Source: JBCDBD01 sp039184335
GTDB taxonomy: Bacteria; Bacteroidota; Bacteroidia; Flavobacteriales; Flavobacteriaceae
Length of the DNA stretch: 64,000 nucleotides
Assembly (NCBI GenBank): GCA_039184335.1
Contig: JBCDBD010000019.1
Coordinates: 1 to 64,000 of the forward strand
Direction: 5' to 3'
In this document: piece by piece, positions 8,819-17,396 of the stretch
Layout of the letters: each line of letters begins with the position of its first letter
Numbering within the stretch: the first letter of the stretch is position 1
Made by a program: the position numbers and the translations under genes
Notes under the pieces: model-generated
Told to the model about the DNA's origin: nothing
Seen by the model: only the letters and a program-made list of their open reading frames with translations
Database searches by the model: none

Positions 8819-8848
8819 CAAAAATACAATTATTTTTAAGTATTGCAA
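8819..8848 (-). promoter_or_regulatory. Bacteroidota promoter of the tRNA-Glu/rpsT transcript
   Basis: On the minus strand TTG (8846-8848), a 19-base spacer and TATTTTTG (8819-8826) match the Bacteroidota primary sigma consensus TTG-N19/21-TAnnTTTG. The -7 element lies 24 bases before the first tRNA. Confidence 0.8.
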
Positions 8849-8873
8849 CACCAACACTTTATTTTTTAGACGA

Positions 8874-10349
8874 TTAATACGCTTTGGCAAAAAGTACCCT
8901 TTGCGTCGATGGTTTTCCAGTCACTATGCATTTCCCTTGTTCCTTCTCCACAGTTAGGGGAATACATCGAATGGTAGCTTTTGTCTCTTCCTTGATTTGA
9001 TCTTCAGTGGCCATGGTACCATCCCAATGTGCCAAAATGAACCCCCCTTTATTTTCAAGAACTTCCTTAAACTCTGCATAGGTATCCACAGGCGTAATAT
9101 GGGATTCCCTATGGGCCAGCGCCTTCGTATAAATGTTCTCTTGGATCTCTTCCAAAAGTGATGTGATCTTGGCAATGATGGTATCTGCCGCCACCGATTC
9201 TTTCGTCAAGGTATCCCTACGGGCCACTTCATAAGTGCCATTTTCCAAATCGCGTTGCCCTACGGCCAGGCGAATGGGTACCCCTTTCAATTCATATGCA
9301 TTGAACTTAAATCCAGGCTTATGGGTGTCCCTATCATCATATTTCACCGAGATTCCCTTTGAACGCAATTCCTTTACCAAAGGAAGTACGCTTTCAGAAA
9401 TAGTTTCCAATTGGTCAACACCCTTGTATATTGGCACGATGACCACTTGAATGGGTGCAAGTTTTGGAGGTAAGACCAACCCGTTATCATCACTATGTGT
9501 CATGATAAGGGCTCCCATCAAACGTGTCGATACGCCCCATGAGGTAGCCCATACAAAATCTTGCTTTCCTTCCTTATTGGCAAATTTGACATCAAATGCC
9601 TTTGCAAAATTCTGCCCTAAAAAATGCGATGTCCCTGCTTGTAGGGCCTTACCATCTTGCATCAAGGCCTCAATACAGTACGTTTCAACAGCACCGGCAA
9701 AACGTTCGCTTTCGGTCTTTGTACCCTTGATGACCGGCACCCCCATATGGTTTTCGGCAAAATCGGCATACAGGTGCATGATGGTTTCCGCTTCTGCCAA
9801 GGCTTCTTTTTCCGTCGCATGCGCCGTATGCCCTTCTTGCCATAAAAACTCTGCGGTTCTTAAAAAAAGTCGGGTCCGCATTTCCCATCGCACCACATTC
9901 GCCCATTGATTGATCAATAACGGTAAGTCTCGGTACGATTGGATCCATTTACGATAGGTATCCCAAATAATGGTCTCAGAAGTTGGCCTAACAATCAGCT
10001 CCTCTTCCAATTTCGCATCCTCATCGACAATAATGCCACTGCCATCTTCAGCATTTTTCAGACGATAATGGGTCACTACAGCACATTCTTTGGCAAAACC
10101 CTCGACATGACTCGCTTCTTTGCTTAAATATGACTTCGGAATGAACAATGGAAAATAAGCATTTTCATGACCTGTTTCCTTGAACATCTTATCCAATACG
10201 GCCTGCATTTTTTCCCATATGGCAAAACCATAGGGTTTTATGACCATACAGCCCCGTACACCAGAGTTTTCAGCTAAGTCTGCTTTGACTACAAGCTCAT
10301 TGTACCATTTGGAATAGTCTTCAGCACGGCTTGTCAAATTTTTACCCAT
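8874..10349 (-). CDS. proS: prolyl-tRNA synthetase, archaeal/eukaryotic type
   Basis: 491 residues. It charges tRNA-Pro with proline. The length and the class II core (motif 2 around VVRWEMRTRLFLRTAEFLWQ, motif 3 around MGALIMTHSDDNGLVLPP) are those of the shorter ProS without the bacterial editing insertion. A HGTP anticodon-binding domain follows (VVIVPIYKG) with a C-terminal zinc-domain-like end finishing in Tyr. This type is normal in Bacteroidota. It is divergent from the Trp/Gly-rich lipoprotein gene and probably monocistronic. Confidence 0.97.
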   Translation of the reverse strand: MGKNLTSRAEDYSKWYNELVVKADLAENSGVRGCMVIKPYGFAIWEKMQAVLDKMFKETGHENAYFPLFIPKSYLSKEASHVEGFAKECAVVTHYRLKNAEDGSGIIVDEDAKLEEELIVRPTSETIIWDTYRKWIQSYRDLPLLINQWANVVRWEMRTRLFLRTAEFLWQEGHTAHATEKEALAEAETIMHLYADFAENHMGVPVIKGTKTESERFAGAVETYCIEALMQDGKALQAGTSHFLGQNFAKAFDVKFANKEGKQDFVWATSWGVSTRLMGALIMTHSDDNGLVLPPKLAPIQVVIVPIYKGVDQLETISESVLPLVKELRSKGISVKYDDRDTHKPGFKFNAYELKGVPIRLAVGQRDLENGTYEVARRDTLTKESVAADTIIAKITSLLEEIQENIYTKALAHRESHITPVDTYAEFKEVLENKGGFILAHWDGTMATEDQIKEETKATIRCIPLTVEKEQGKCIVTGKPSTQRVLFAKAY

Positions 10350-10445
10350 TAAATATAGTTTGGCACAAAACTTGTGACATTATTAATCAAAATAGTGCGG
10401 TAAAACTAACTATTTTTACTATGTTCAACAATTAAATTTAAAAGG

Positions 10446-11639
10446 ATGCGCATTACTCTACCCCTTCAAAAACCCAGTATCGCAACACTGATCCTATTGG
10501 CTGTTTCAGGTTTGGTTTCCTGCGGATCGTACCAACAGGCCTCATATTATGAAGATGACGGCATTTATTCATACGGCAACCGTGTGGCCAAAGTAGAGAA
10601 AAAGTCGCCTGAAGCCATAAAATCAGAAGAATTGGAGAACAATCTTTATGGGGACTATTTTGGACAAAAGGCAAATGAATATGATGAAATTCTTGAGGAT
10701 GAAATTTTCACCGATGTTGATGGTTATTATAGTGGCGTAGAAAATGACAGTCTACAAGTTGGGGAGCAGACCGATTATTTTGCCAATAACAATGATTATG
10801 TAGGAAATGCCGGTTGGGGCGACAATCCAACAAATCTAACCATCAATGTCTATGACAATTGGGGATGGGGCGGTGCATGGGGATGGAGCGATCCATGGCT
10901 TTGGAACACCTGGGGATGGGGATGGGGCTGGAACAACCCTTGGCACTGGAACCGATGGGGATGGGGATGGGGATGGAACAACCCTTGGTACTGGAATGCT
11001 GGTTTCGGATGGGGCTATGCCGGATTTTATGGTTATGGCTGGGGAGGTTACTATGGCAATCGCTGGAACAGGGGATATTATGGAGGATATTATAATAATA
11101 GCTACGGATTCAGCAGGGGCAGAAGGGGCTATGCGAACAATGGTGTTGTGGGCACTTCACTCCGTGGGCGATCGAATATAGCGGGCAGAACAGCCTCCGC
11201 ATCGAGGTACCGCTCAACCACGGGGCGTTCAAATATCGGTAGAAATACAACGGGCAGAAGTTCGAGAACCTATCAAAGTGGCGCTACATCAAGAAGAACC
11301 GTAAGTGCAGATGCCATTGCCAGAAACAGAAGCTACAGAACAAGTAGGAGCACAAGGGCCGTTCCAAGATATGATGGCAGCTCCCGCTCCAGCCAAACCT
11401 ATCGAGGCACCTCACCCAGGACAAGTACATACAATCGGTCATCAGCTACCCGAAGCTCAGCTAACCGAACCTATTCAGGCCGAAGCACCCGTAGCTATCA
11501 ATCTTCAGCTAGATCGGCGCCCAGAAGTAGTGGGTACCGAAGCTCTTCAAGTTCGAGAGGTTCGGGCAGCTTCAGAAGCTCGGGGCGATCTTCTGGTAGA
11601 TCTTCTGGCGGTGGTAGAAGTGGTGGCAGAAGAAGATAA
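10446..11639 (+). CDS. low-complexity Trp/Gly- then Ser/Arg-rich lipoprotein
   Basis: 397 residues. A signal peptide with lipobox (GLVSC, Cys26) is followed by an acidic segment, then about 60 residues of WGWG-type aromatic repeats containing two copies of a 15-residue unit (45-bp DNA repeat at 10911-11000), then a 170-residue Ser/Arg/Gly/Thr tail ending SGGRRR. Similar proteins, sometimes labelled vitellogenin-II-like, sit before a FadL-type porin in other flavobacteria. The next gene begins 37 bases on, so co-transcription is likely. The low complexity suggests a disordered envelope protein, but its role is unknown. Confidence 0.75.
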   Translation: MRITLPLQKPSIATLILLAVSGLVSCGSYQQASYYEDDGIYSYGNRVAKVEKKSPEAIKSEELENNLYGDYFGQKANEYDEILEDEIFTDVDGYYSGVENDSLQVGEQTDYFANNNDYVGNAGWGDNPTNLTINVYDNWGWGGAWGWSDPWLWNTWGWGWGWNNPWHWNRWGWGWGWNNPWYWNAGFGWGYAGFYGYGWGGYYGNRWNRGYYGGYYNNSYGFSRGRRGYANNGVVGTSLRGRSNIAGRTASASRYRSTTGRSNIGRNTTGRSSRTYQSGATSRRTVSADAIARNRSYRTSRSTRAVPRYDGSSRSSQTYRGTSPRTSTYNRSSATRSSANRTYSGRSTRSYQSSARSAPRSSGYRSSSSSRGSGSFRSSGRSSGRSSGGGRSGGRRR

Positions 11640-11676
11640 TTCCAAACAATTATTCAATAAACTAATTTCTTAGAAA

Positions 11677-13182
11677 ATGAAGCATTTTTTGACTTTCATA
11701 TTGGGTGTGGCATGTACTATCGGCACTGCCCAAAACATCAACGATGTGGTTCGAATAAGTACTGAAAATACCTTAGGTACTGCTAGGTTTCATGCGATGG
11801 GAGGAGCATTTGGGGCTCTGGGGGGTGACTTATCTTCATTGAACATAAATCCGGCCGGGTCAGCTGTTTTCAACTATAGCCAATTCACAGTTTCCGGATC
11901 TAATTACAACCGTGATAATGACGCTACGTTTGGTAACAGTACCAGAAACACCGATTTTAATTCTACAGAATTCAATCAAGCAGGTGGGGTCTTCGTGTTT
12001 AAATCGTCTCATAGCCCTTGGAAAAAACTTTCATTAGGCTTAAATTTTGACATGGTAGAGAATTTCGAAAATGAGTTTTTTGCTTCTGGCAATACCACCC
12101 AGGGTATTGATAACTATTTTTTGGGGTTTGCCCAAGGTGAACCTTTGGGGCCTTTACGTGTTCAAGATGGGGAATTCATAGAAGATGCTTATTTGGATAT
12201 CGGTGCCAGTCTCGGGTTTGGGAGTCAACAGGCGTTTTTAGGCTTTCAGTCGGGCATTATTGACCCTGTAGAGAACGACAATGCCAATACCGCATATTTT
12301 TCAAATGCGCAATACACCAGTGTCAACCAAGAATACCTGCAACGCACCGATGGCTACAACCATAAGTTCACCCTCAATTTTGCGGGCCAATACCAAGAAA
12401 ACATCTATGTAGGGGCGTCCTTAAATTTTCACTCGGTACTTTATGAAAGATTGACACTTTTTGATGAAACAGGATATACCGCTGACTCAGAAATACAGTT
12501 TACCACTTTCGATAGTTTCTTAAGAACAGAGGGGAATGGGTTTTCTTTTAGCCTTGGTGCCATTGCCCGTTTAAATGACAATATTCGCGTAGGTGCCAGT
12601 TACCAGTCACCTACTTGGTATGAGCTGACCGATGATTTTTCACAGCGAATAAGTACCGATTCCCCTGTCGCCAATCCGGAGTTGGGCTTTATCAATTTTA
12701 ATATTATCAACCTGTATCCTGAATATCGCATCAAAACCCCCTCAAAACTCACGGGAAGCATTGCCGTTGTTTTTGGAAAAGAAGGCCTGTTGAGCTTTGA
12801 CTACGGATACCAAGATATGTCTGAAGCAGAGCTTCGTCCAAGTTCAGACCCAAGCTTTGCCCTTGAAAATAATTTTATTTCGAACGAGTTGGGCATTGTC
12901 AACACGTACAGGGTTGGTGGAGAATATCGTATTGAAAGGGTCAGTCTCAGGGCAGGATATCGCTTTGAGGAAAGTCCATATGAAGATGGGGAAACCATTG
13001 GAGACCTAGAAGGATATTCAGGAGGTATTGGTTACGACTTTGGGGGTAGCAGGTTAGATTTGGCCGTGAGCAGAACCGAACAGGATGCGAATGCGCTTTT
13101 CTTTGATGCAGGTATTTCAAACTCGGCCATGGTCAATACTGTCAACACCAATGTTACGCTCGGTTATACCCTAAAATTTTAA
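11677..13182 (+). CDS. OmpP1/FadL-family outer-membrane transporter
   Basis: 501 residues with a cleavable signal peptide (ACTIGTAQ). The mature N-terminus (DVVRISTENTLGTARFHAMGGAFGALGGDLSSLNINPAGSA, given here as the motif RFHAMGGAFGALGGD followed by the NPAG turn) is characteristic of the FadL/OmpP1/TodX family, in which the N-terminus plugs a 14-stranded barrel. The protein ends in a beta strand with terminal Phe. The family imports hydrophobic compounds; flavobacterial copies are often called hemin receptors without proof. Confidence 0.88.
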   Translation: MKHFLTFILGVACTIGTAQNINDVVRISTENTLGTARFHAMGGAFGALGGDLSSLNINPAGSAVFNYSQFTVSGSNYNRDNDATFGNSTRNTDFNSTEFNQAGGVFVFKSSHSPWKKLSLGLNFDMVENFENEFFASGNTTQGIDNYFLGFAQGEPLGPLRVQDGEFIEDAYLDIGASLGFGSQQAFLGFQSGIIDPVENDNANTAYFSNAQYTSVNQEYLQRTDGYNHKFTLNFAGQYQENIYVGASLNFHSVLYERLTLFDETGYTADSEIQFTTFDSFLRTEGNGFSFSLGAIARLNDNIRVGASYQSPTWYELTDDFSQRISTDSPVANPELGFINFNIINLYPEYRIKTPSKLTGSIAVVFGKEGLLSFDYGYQDMSEAELRPSSDPSFALENNFISNELGIVNTYRVGGEYRIERVSLRAGYRFEESPYEDGETIGDLEGYSGGIGYDFGGSRLDLAVSRTEQDANALFFDAGISNSAMVNTVNTNVTLGYTLKF

Positions 13183-13190
13183 TTTGATCA

Positions 13191-13214
13191 AAAAGGTTGA
13201 TTTTTCAGCCTTTT
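13191..13214. terminator. possible bidirectional terminator
   Basis: AAAAGGTTGA pairs with TCAGCCTTTT across a 4-T loop, with one G-U pair, between the convergent porin and T9SS substrate genes. T runs beyond the stem are weak, so confidence is moderate. Confidence 0.45.
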
Positions 13215-13218
13215 GCCC

Positions 13219-14631
13219 TTATCGTACCAAAGAAAAGTGCCGTCGTACCGAGCGGGCCACCAGAACACCCTGTTCGTCACGATCATAGTCCAATCGAAAC
13301 CAGTAATCAGAAGAGGGTAACTGCCGTCCATTAAAAGTACCGTCCCAACCTAGACTGGTCTCATCTAACTGCTTCAGCAGTTTACCATAGCGGTCAAAGA
13401 TAAACACATCGGGGTCAGCCAAGGTTTCTATGCCCAAAACATTCCACTGATCATGTATCCCATCCCCATTGGGTGTGAAAAACTTCGGATATCCTACAAT
13501 CAAAAATTCAATGGGTTCCGTTGTTCCACATCCATTTTTGTCATTGATAATGACTGTATTTACACCAGGGGGCACATCTCTAAAAACAGGGTCGTCTTGA
13601 AATTCACCCCCATTAATGGCATATTCATAATCCCCATCACCTAAAGCGACAATTTCAATATTATAGGGATCGGTCTGGTCACTGTTCACCAAATCGTCTA
13701 GAACAACTACCTCGTCCAATTCGGGCACCCCATAAAAAATAATAAGGATATCATCTGTAATAATAGTGGCCAATGAGGTTTCAATTGACACGAAGTAACG
13801 TCCTGAATTAGGGCTGGTCACGGTAAATTCAGTTTCTCCCGGACCTGTGGCCAAGACCTCATCTATCGTACCATCATCATCACGGTCCACGGCCCAAGTG
13901 ACGTTGACGATATCAGGCCCTGCTGGCGAGTTCAATGCACTGAGCACAATATCAGGATCTCCTTCACAGGCGATGATATCCAACCCTAAAAATTCATCGC
14001 GAAGTGTGCAGTCCAATGCGGTATCTTGATCGGCTTCAACCGAGTTTCCGGTAAATGTCAATGAAAAAGGTTCAGGATCACCATCAAAGTTGGTGTTAAA
14101 GTTATTGATCAATAGGTAATAAATTTCCCCAGCGACAACATTCAACCACTCGTCATAGGTGTTTTGGCTACCCTTCACAAAGGGGGCACCCACCTGGCCA
14201 TTTTCAGGATTTACTCCAATACCCGTAAAAGAAGTGGTATTTACCTCATAATTGCACCGTATCGGCTGTGCGGTGCCATTACTTATTGATGCACAATCGG
14301 TATCAGGCCCATAAAGGGCAAAATCCCATTCAGCAGTATCGGAAAGAGCTTCGATATCAAACCCTATTTGACCATCGGTACCCGCCCGAAACACATACCA
14401 TGAAGTATTGTTCTCAATGTTGGCTGAACTAACGCTACCCTTTTCGAGGCAACCCGATTGCCTGATAACATCAGGATCAAAGTCATCGATTGCACCGCTA
14501 CCATCGGCCATCGAAAGAATGGGGGCATCGGCACAGACTGGAATGGCACTTCTACAGTCTGGGGAATTTTGTGCATTTGTCTCAATAGCAATCAGAAACA
14601 AACAACAGATAGCACTAAATAGTGTTCGCAT
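13219..14631 (-). CDS. T9SS substrate with type B C-terminal sorting domain
   Basis: 470 residues with a signal peptide (IAIETNAQ). The N-terminal 200 residues contain SAIPVCADAP, SWYVFRAGTDGQIGFDIE and WDFALYGP, a beta-rich module shared with the next gene. The last 90 residues (FFTPNGDGIHDQWNV, IFDRYGKLLKQL, GWDGTFNGR) are a gliding-motility-associated type B domain that directs export by the type IX machinery and attachment or release at the cell surface. It is a paralogue of the gene at 14760-16589 on the same strand, apparently from a tandem duplication. The cargo's ligand is unknown. Confidence 0.9.
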   Translation of the reverse strand: MRTLFSAICCLFLIAIETNAQNSPDCRSAIPVCADAPILSMADGSGAIDDFDPDVIRQSGCLEKGSVSSANIENNTSWYVFRAGTDGQIGFDIEALSDTAEWDFALYGPDTDCASISNGTAQPIRCNYEVNTTSFTGIGVNPENGQVGAPFVKGSQNTYDEWLNVVAGEIYYLLINNFNTNFDGDPEPFSLTFTGNSVEADQDTALDCTLRDEFLGLDIIACEGDPDIVLSALNSPAGPDIVNVTWAVDRDDDGTIDEVLATGPGETEFTVTSPNSGRYFVSIETSLATIITDDILIIFYGVPELDEVVVLDDLVNSDQTDPYNIEIVALGDGDYEYAINGGEFQDDPVFRDVPPGVNTVIINDKNGCGTTEPIEFLIVGYPKFFTPNGDGIHDQWNVLGIETLADPDVFIFDRYGKLLKQLDETSLGWDGTFNGRQLPSSDYWFRLDYDRDEQGVLVARSVRRHFSLVR

Positions 14632-14759
14632 AATATGGGGCTAAAGGTTATGCTTGTTATCGGTAGTATAACTATCTGTAACCCCTGTTTAGTATGTTCA
14701 ACCCAAAAAAAATGCAGTTAATCGACAAAATGCAATGAAAAATAAGAGGCAGGGAGCAT

Positions 14760-16589
14760 TTACCTTCGCAGTGAAAAGTGATTTTGTAAAAATTTGGCAT
14801 AGGTCCGATTCCCGTTGACATCCACATAAGATAGGTTAAACCAATAATCTGTTGCAGGCATTGGCTTTCCTTCCAACGTACCGTCCCACCCAGAACTCAA
14901 TGCATTGAGCTGTATGATCAACTTTCCATAACGGTCATAAATTGAAATCACGGGGTCGTTCAGGGTATGGAGTTCCTCAATATGCCAATCTTCATTGAGT
15001 CCATCACCATTAGGGGAAAAGTATCTCAAAAACCCAACAACGACGATATCTTCAGATACCATACCACATCCCTTCAAGTCTCGCATGGTAATGGTATGCA
15101 TGCCTGAAAATACATTTTTAAAGACATTACTGTTTTGAAAAGCCCCATCATTCAAACGATATTCGAAATCCCCTGAAACATCTGTAAGCACAGTGACCGT
15201 ATTATTCGATTGCAAGTCATCAATCTCGATGGTACTGATCTGTGGCGAAGCTGAAGTAGTCACATTGACGCTACTGCTCGTACTACATGCAACACCGTTC
15301 AAGGTATGTGTAATGACCAGTTCATAGGTACCCTCTTGGGCAACCAAAATACTGGACGAGGTCTCTCCGGTATTCCACAGGTAAGTATAATGGGGGTCGG
15401 GTATTGTTTCACCTATCCATATACCCGAACCATTATCACATATAGATATCGTTTCTTCAAACGTAATTTCTGGTTTTTCAACGTTATGGAGCGTAAAACT
15501 TTGCGAAGTATCGTAACAATTCGGATTTGCAATCGAGCTTGTCCTAACATATATCTTTTCAATGCCCGAAGCATTTTCGTACAGCTTTGGCAATGGATTG
15601 GCAGCGAAGTCTGCATCAGCCTGTGAGTGATGGTAACTGACTTGATATTCATCTGGATATTGGGTGCCCAATGCCTCCAAGTCCTTCAATGAAAGATCAA
15701 AACCTGTAAGGTCACTTTGACAATATGTTTCATCCATCAACGGATTCGTATAAGGGAAAACCGTAAAGGCTACCTGTACATCGCTTACGATTACGGTGTC
15801 AAAAGTGATGACCTCGACTCGATACAGCGCATTGGACGCAGCGGTCAATGTTGTACCTGTCTCTCCAGAAATTTGTTGAAACCCACTTCCAGTATCTGCA
15901 TACCATATATAGCTCAATGCCCCGGCGGTAGTGGCGTCTAAAAGTACAGTTGTGCCATCACAAGCAGCAATTGGCGGCCCCAATAAGTTACTCACAATTG
16001 AACAATCAAGGGCATCAAAGGGATGCGCATCAAAGATTTCCCCAGAAAATTGAATGGAAAAACCAGAATTTACCTCACTAAAGTTGTTGACCAAGAGAAT
16101 ATAATCTTCTCCTGCATCCACATAAATCCAATCTTCATAATTTACCGAAGTAACATCGCCTGTGGGATCCATACCTACCCCTGTATAGGCCTTTTGATCG
16201 CTATTATCAAAAAAATTGCATCGAATGGGATTGCCTAAATTATGGCAATCATTGGATTGATACAGTGCAAAATCCCAATCCTCATTGACATCATGGGCAA
16301 TATTAAACCCCAATTGTCCCGAAGCGTTGGTTCGAAATCGATACCAAGCCGAATTTGATTCAATGGTGCCACTGGCTGTTTGTTCCAAACAACCACTCGA
16401 TAGCGCTCCATTGAAATCATCAGAACCAAAACCGTTGGTACCTGCATTAATAGGAGTATTGTTACATATGGGTATGGCATTTGCACATTCTGATGACACT
16501 TGGGCAAAAAAGGAATGCCCTAAGAGTAAAAATGTCATCAAAACCATGCCATTTCTCACCATAAGTAACTGTAAATTTGAATGTTGCAA
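14760..16589 (-). CDS. T9SS substrate with type B C-terminal sorting domain
   Basis: 609 residues with a signal peptide (LGHSFFAQ). It shares the N-terminal module of its neighbour (ANAIPICNNTPI, SAWYRFRTNASGQLGFNI, DWDFALYQSNDC), then has an extra Ig/PKD-like middle portion of about 140 residues. It ends in a type B sorting domain (YFSPNGDGLNEDWHI, IYDRYGKLIIQL, GWDGTLEGKPMP). The promoter at 16587-16615 shows it starts its own transcript; the second paralogue lies 128 bases downstream. Probably a secreted surface protein; the binding target is not evident. Confidence 0.9.
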   Translation of the reverse strand: MQHSNLQLLMVRNGMVLMTFLLLGHSFFAQVSSECANAIPICNNTPINAGTNGFGSDDFNGALSSGCLEQTASGTIESNSAWYRFRTNASGQLGFNIAHDVNEDWDFALYQSNDCHNLGNPIRCNFFDNSDQKAYTGVGMDPTGDVTSVNYEDWIYVDAGEDYILLVNNFSEVNSGFSIQFSGEIFDAHPFDALDCSIVSNLLGPPIAACDGTTVLLDATTAGALSYIWYADTGSGFQQISGETGTTLTAASNALYRVEVITFDTVIVSDVQVAFTVFPYTNPLMDETYCQSDLTGFDLSLKDLEALGTQYPDEYQVSYHHSQADADFAANPLPKLYENASGIEKIYVRTSSIANPNCYDTSQSFTLHNVEKPEITFEETISICDNGSGIWIGETIPDPHYTYLWNTGETSSSILVAQEGTYELVITHTLNGVACSTSSSVNVTTSASPQISTIEIDDLQSNNTVTVLTDVSGDFEYRLNDGAFQNSNVFKNVFSGMHTITMRDLKGCGMVSEDIVVVGFLRYFSPNGDGLNEDWHIEELHTLNDPVISIYDRYGKLIIQLNALSSGWDGTLEGKPMPATDYWFNLSYVDVNGNRTYAKFLQNHFSLRR

Positions 16590-16615
16590 AAATAAAATGT
16601 GTATCCCCTTAACAA
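16587..16615 (-). promoter_or_regulatory. Bacteroidota promoter of the longer T9SS substrate gene
   Basis: On the minus strand TTG (16613-16615), an 18-base spacer and TATTTTTG (16587-16594) fit the consensus. The -7 element overlaps the annotated start codon at 16587-16589, so either the true start is slightly downstream (an in-frame Met lies at residue 10) or this is not the active promoter. Confidence 0.45.
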
Positions 16616-16668
16616 TAATTTATGTTGCCAAACCCTGCAAATAAGATGTAAATACTAGCATTAATGTA

Positions 16669-16676
16669 TATCTTTG
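16669..16676 (+). promoter_or_regulatory. -7 element upstream of folE
   Basis: TATCTTTG is a perfect TAnnTTTG box 20 bases before the ATG at 16697. It lies after an earlier in-frame ATG at 16664, so transcription from here would exclude that start. No TTG is seen at the usual -33 spacing. Confidence 0.55.
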
Positions 16677-16696
16677 CATCCTTTGTTGTTAACGAT

Positions 16697-17377
16697 ATGA
16701 AAATAGAGCAGACACTGGAAGAGCAGTATGACGAAATCGGCAACGACCACATAGGTTCCGCTGAAGAAACACCGATGCGTAAAGATGCCTTCGTTTTGGA
16801 CAACCATGAAAAAATTGACCGTATTGAGAAAAATGTACGGGAAATCATGCTCACCTTAGGTCTTGACCTAGAGGATGACAGTCTTAAGGGCACCCCCAAA
16901 AGAGTTGCCAAAATGTATGTGAATGAACTTTTCGGGGGACTGCATCCGAACAGAAAGCCCAAGTCATCCACATTTAAAAACAAGTACAAATACGGTGAGA
17001 TGTTGGTTGAAAAAAACATTACGCTTTACTCCACCTGTGAACACCACCTTTTACCAATTGTAGGAAAAGCACATGTTGCCTATATTTCAAACGGTACCGT
17101 CGTCGGACTATCAAAAATGAACCGTATTGTCGATTACTTCGCAAAAAGGCCACAAGTACAAGAACGTCTCAATATCCAAATTGTAAAGGAACTCCAAAAG
17201 GTATTGAACACTGAAAATGTGGCTTGTGTCATCGATGCCAAGCATTTGTGCGTAAATTCACGTGGTATTCGAGATATCGAAAGCAGTACCGTAACAGCGG
17301 AATACGGTGGAAAATTCAAGGAGGAAGCAGTAAGAAGGGAGTTTCTCGATTACATCAATCTTGAAACCGAGTTTTAA
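16697..17377 (+). CDS. folE: GTP cyclohydrolase I
   Basis: 226 residues. It converts GTP to dihydroneopterin triphosphate, the first step of tetrahydrofolate (and in some bacteria queuosine) synthesis. The zinc and catalytic motifs are present: STCEHHLLPIVG and KHLCVNSRGI, with Cys and His ligands intact. The start MKIEQTLEEQ is chosen because the -7 element at 16669 lies between it and the earlier ATG. cysS begins 19 bases downstream, so folE opens a folE-cysS-yidD-lgt-DUF192 run. Confidence 0.96.
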   Translation: MKIEQTLEEQYDEIGNDHIGSAEETPMRKDAFVLDNHEKIDRIEKNVREIMLTLGLDLEDDSLKGTPKRVAKMYVNELFGGLHPNRKPKSSTFKNKYKYGEMLVEKNITLYSTCEHHLLPIVGKAHVAYISNGTVVGLSKMNRIVDYFAKRPQVQERLNIQIVKELQKVLNTENVACVIDAKHLCVNSRGIRDIESSTVTAEYGGKFKEEAVRREFLDYINLETEF

Positions 17378-17396
17378 CTCTATTGACAGAACACCC

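Noticed and set aside
9451..9909. 152-codon frame opposite proS
   Set aside because: It is fully contained in proS, Cys/Ser-rich and lacks any domain pattern; proS is unambiguous.
10911..11000. Possible CRISPR-like repeat array
   Set aside because: The 45-bp repeat has only two copies, no spacers, and is an in-frame protein repeat.
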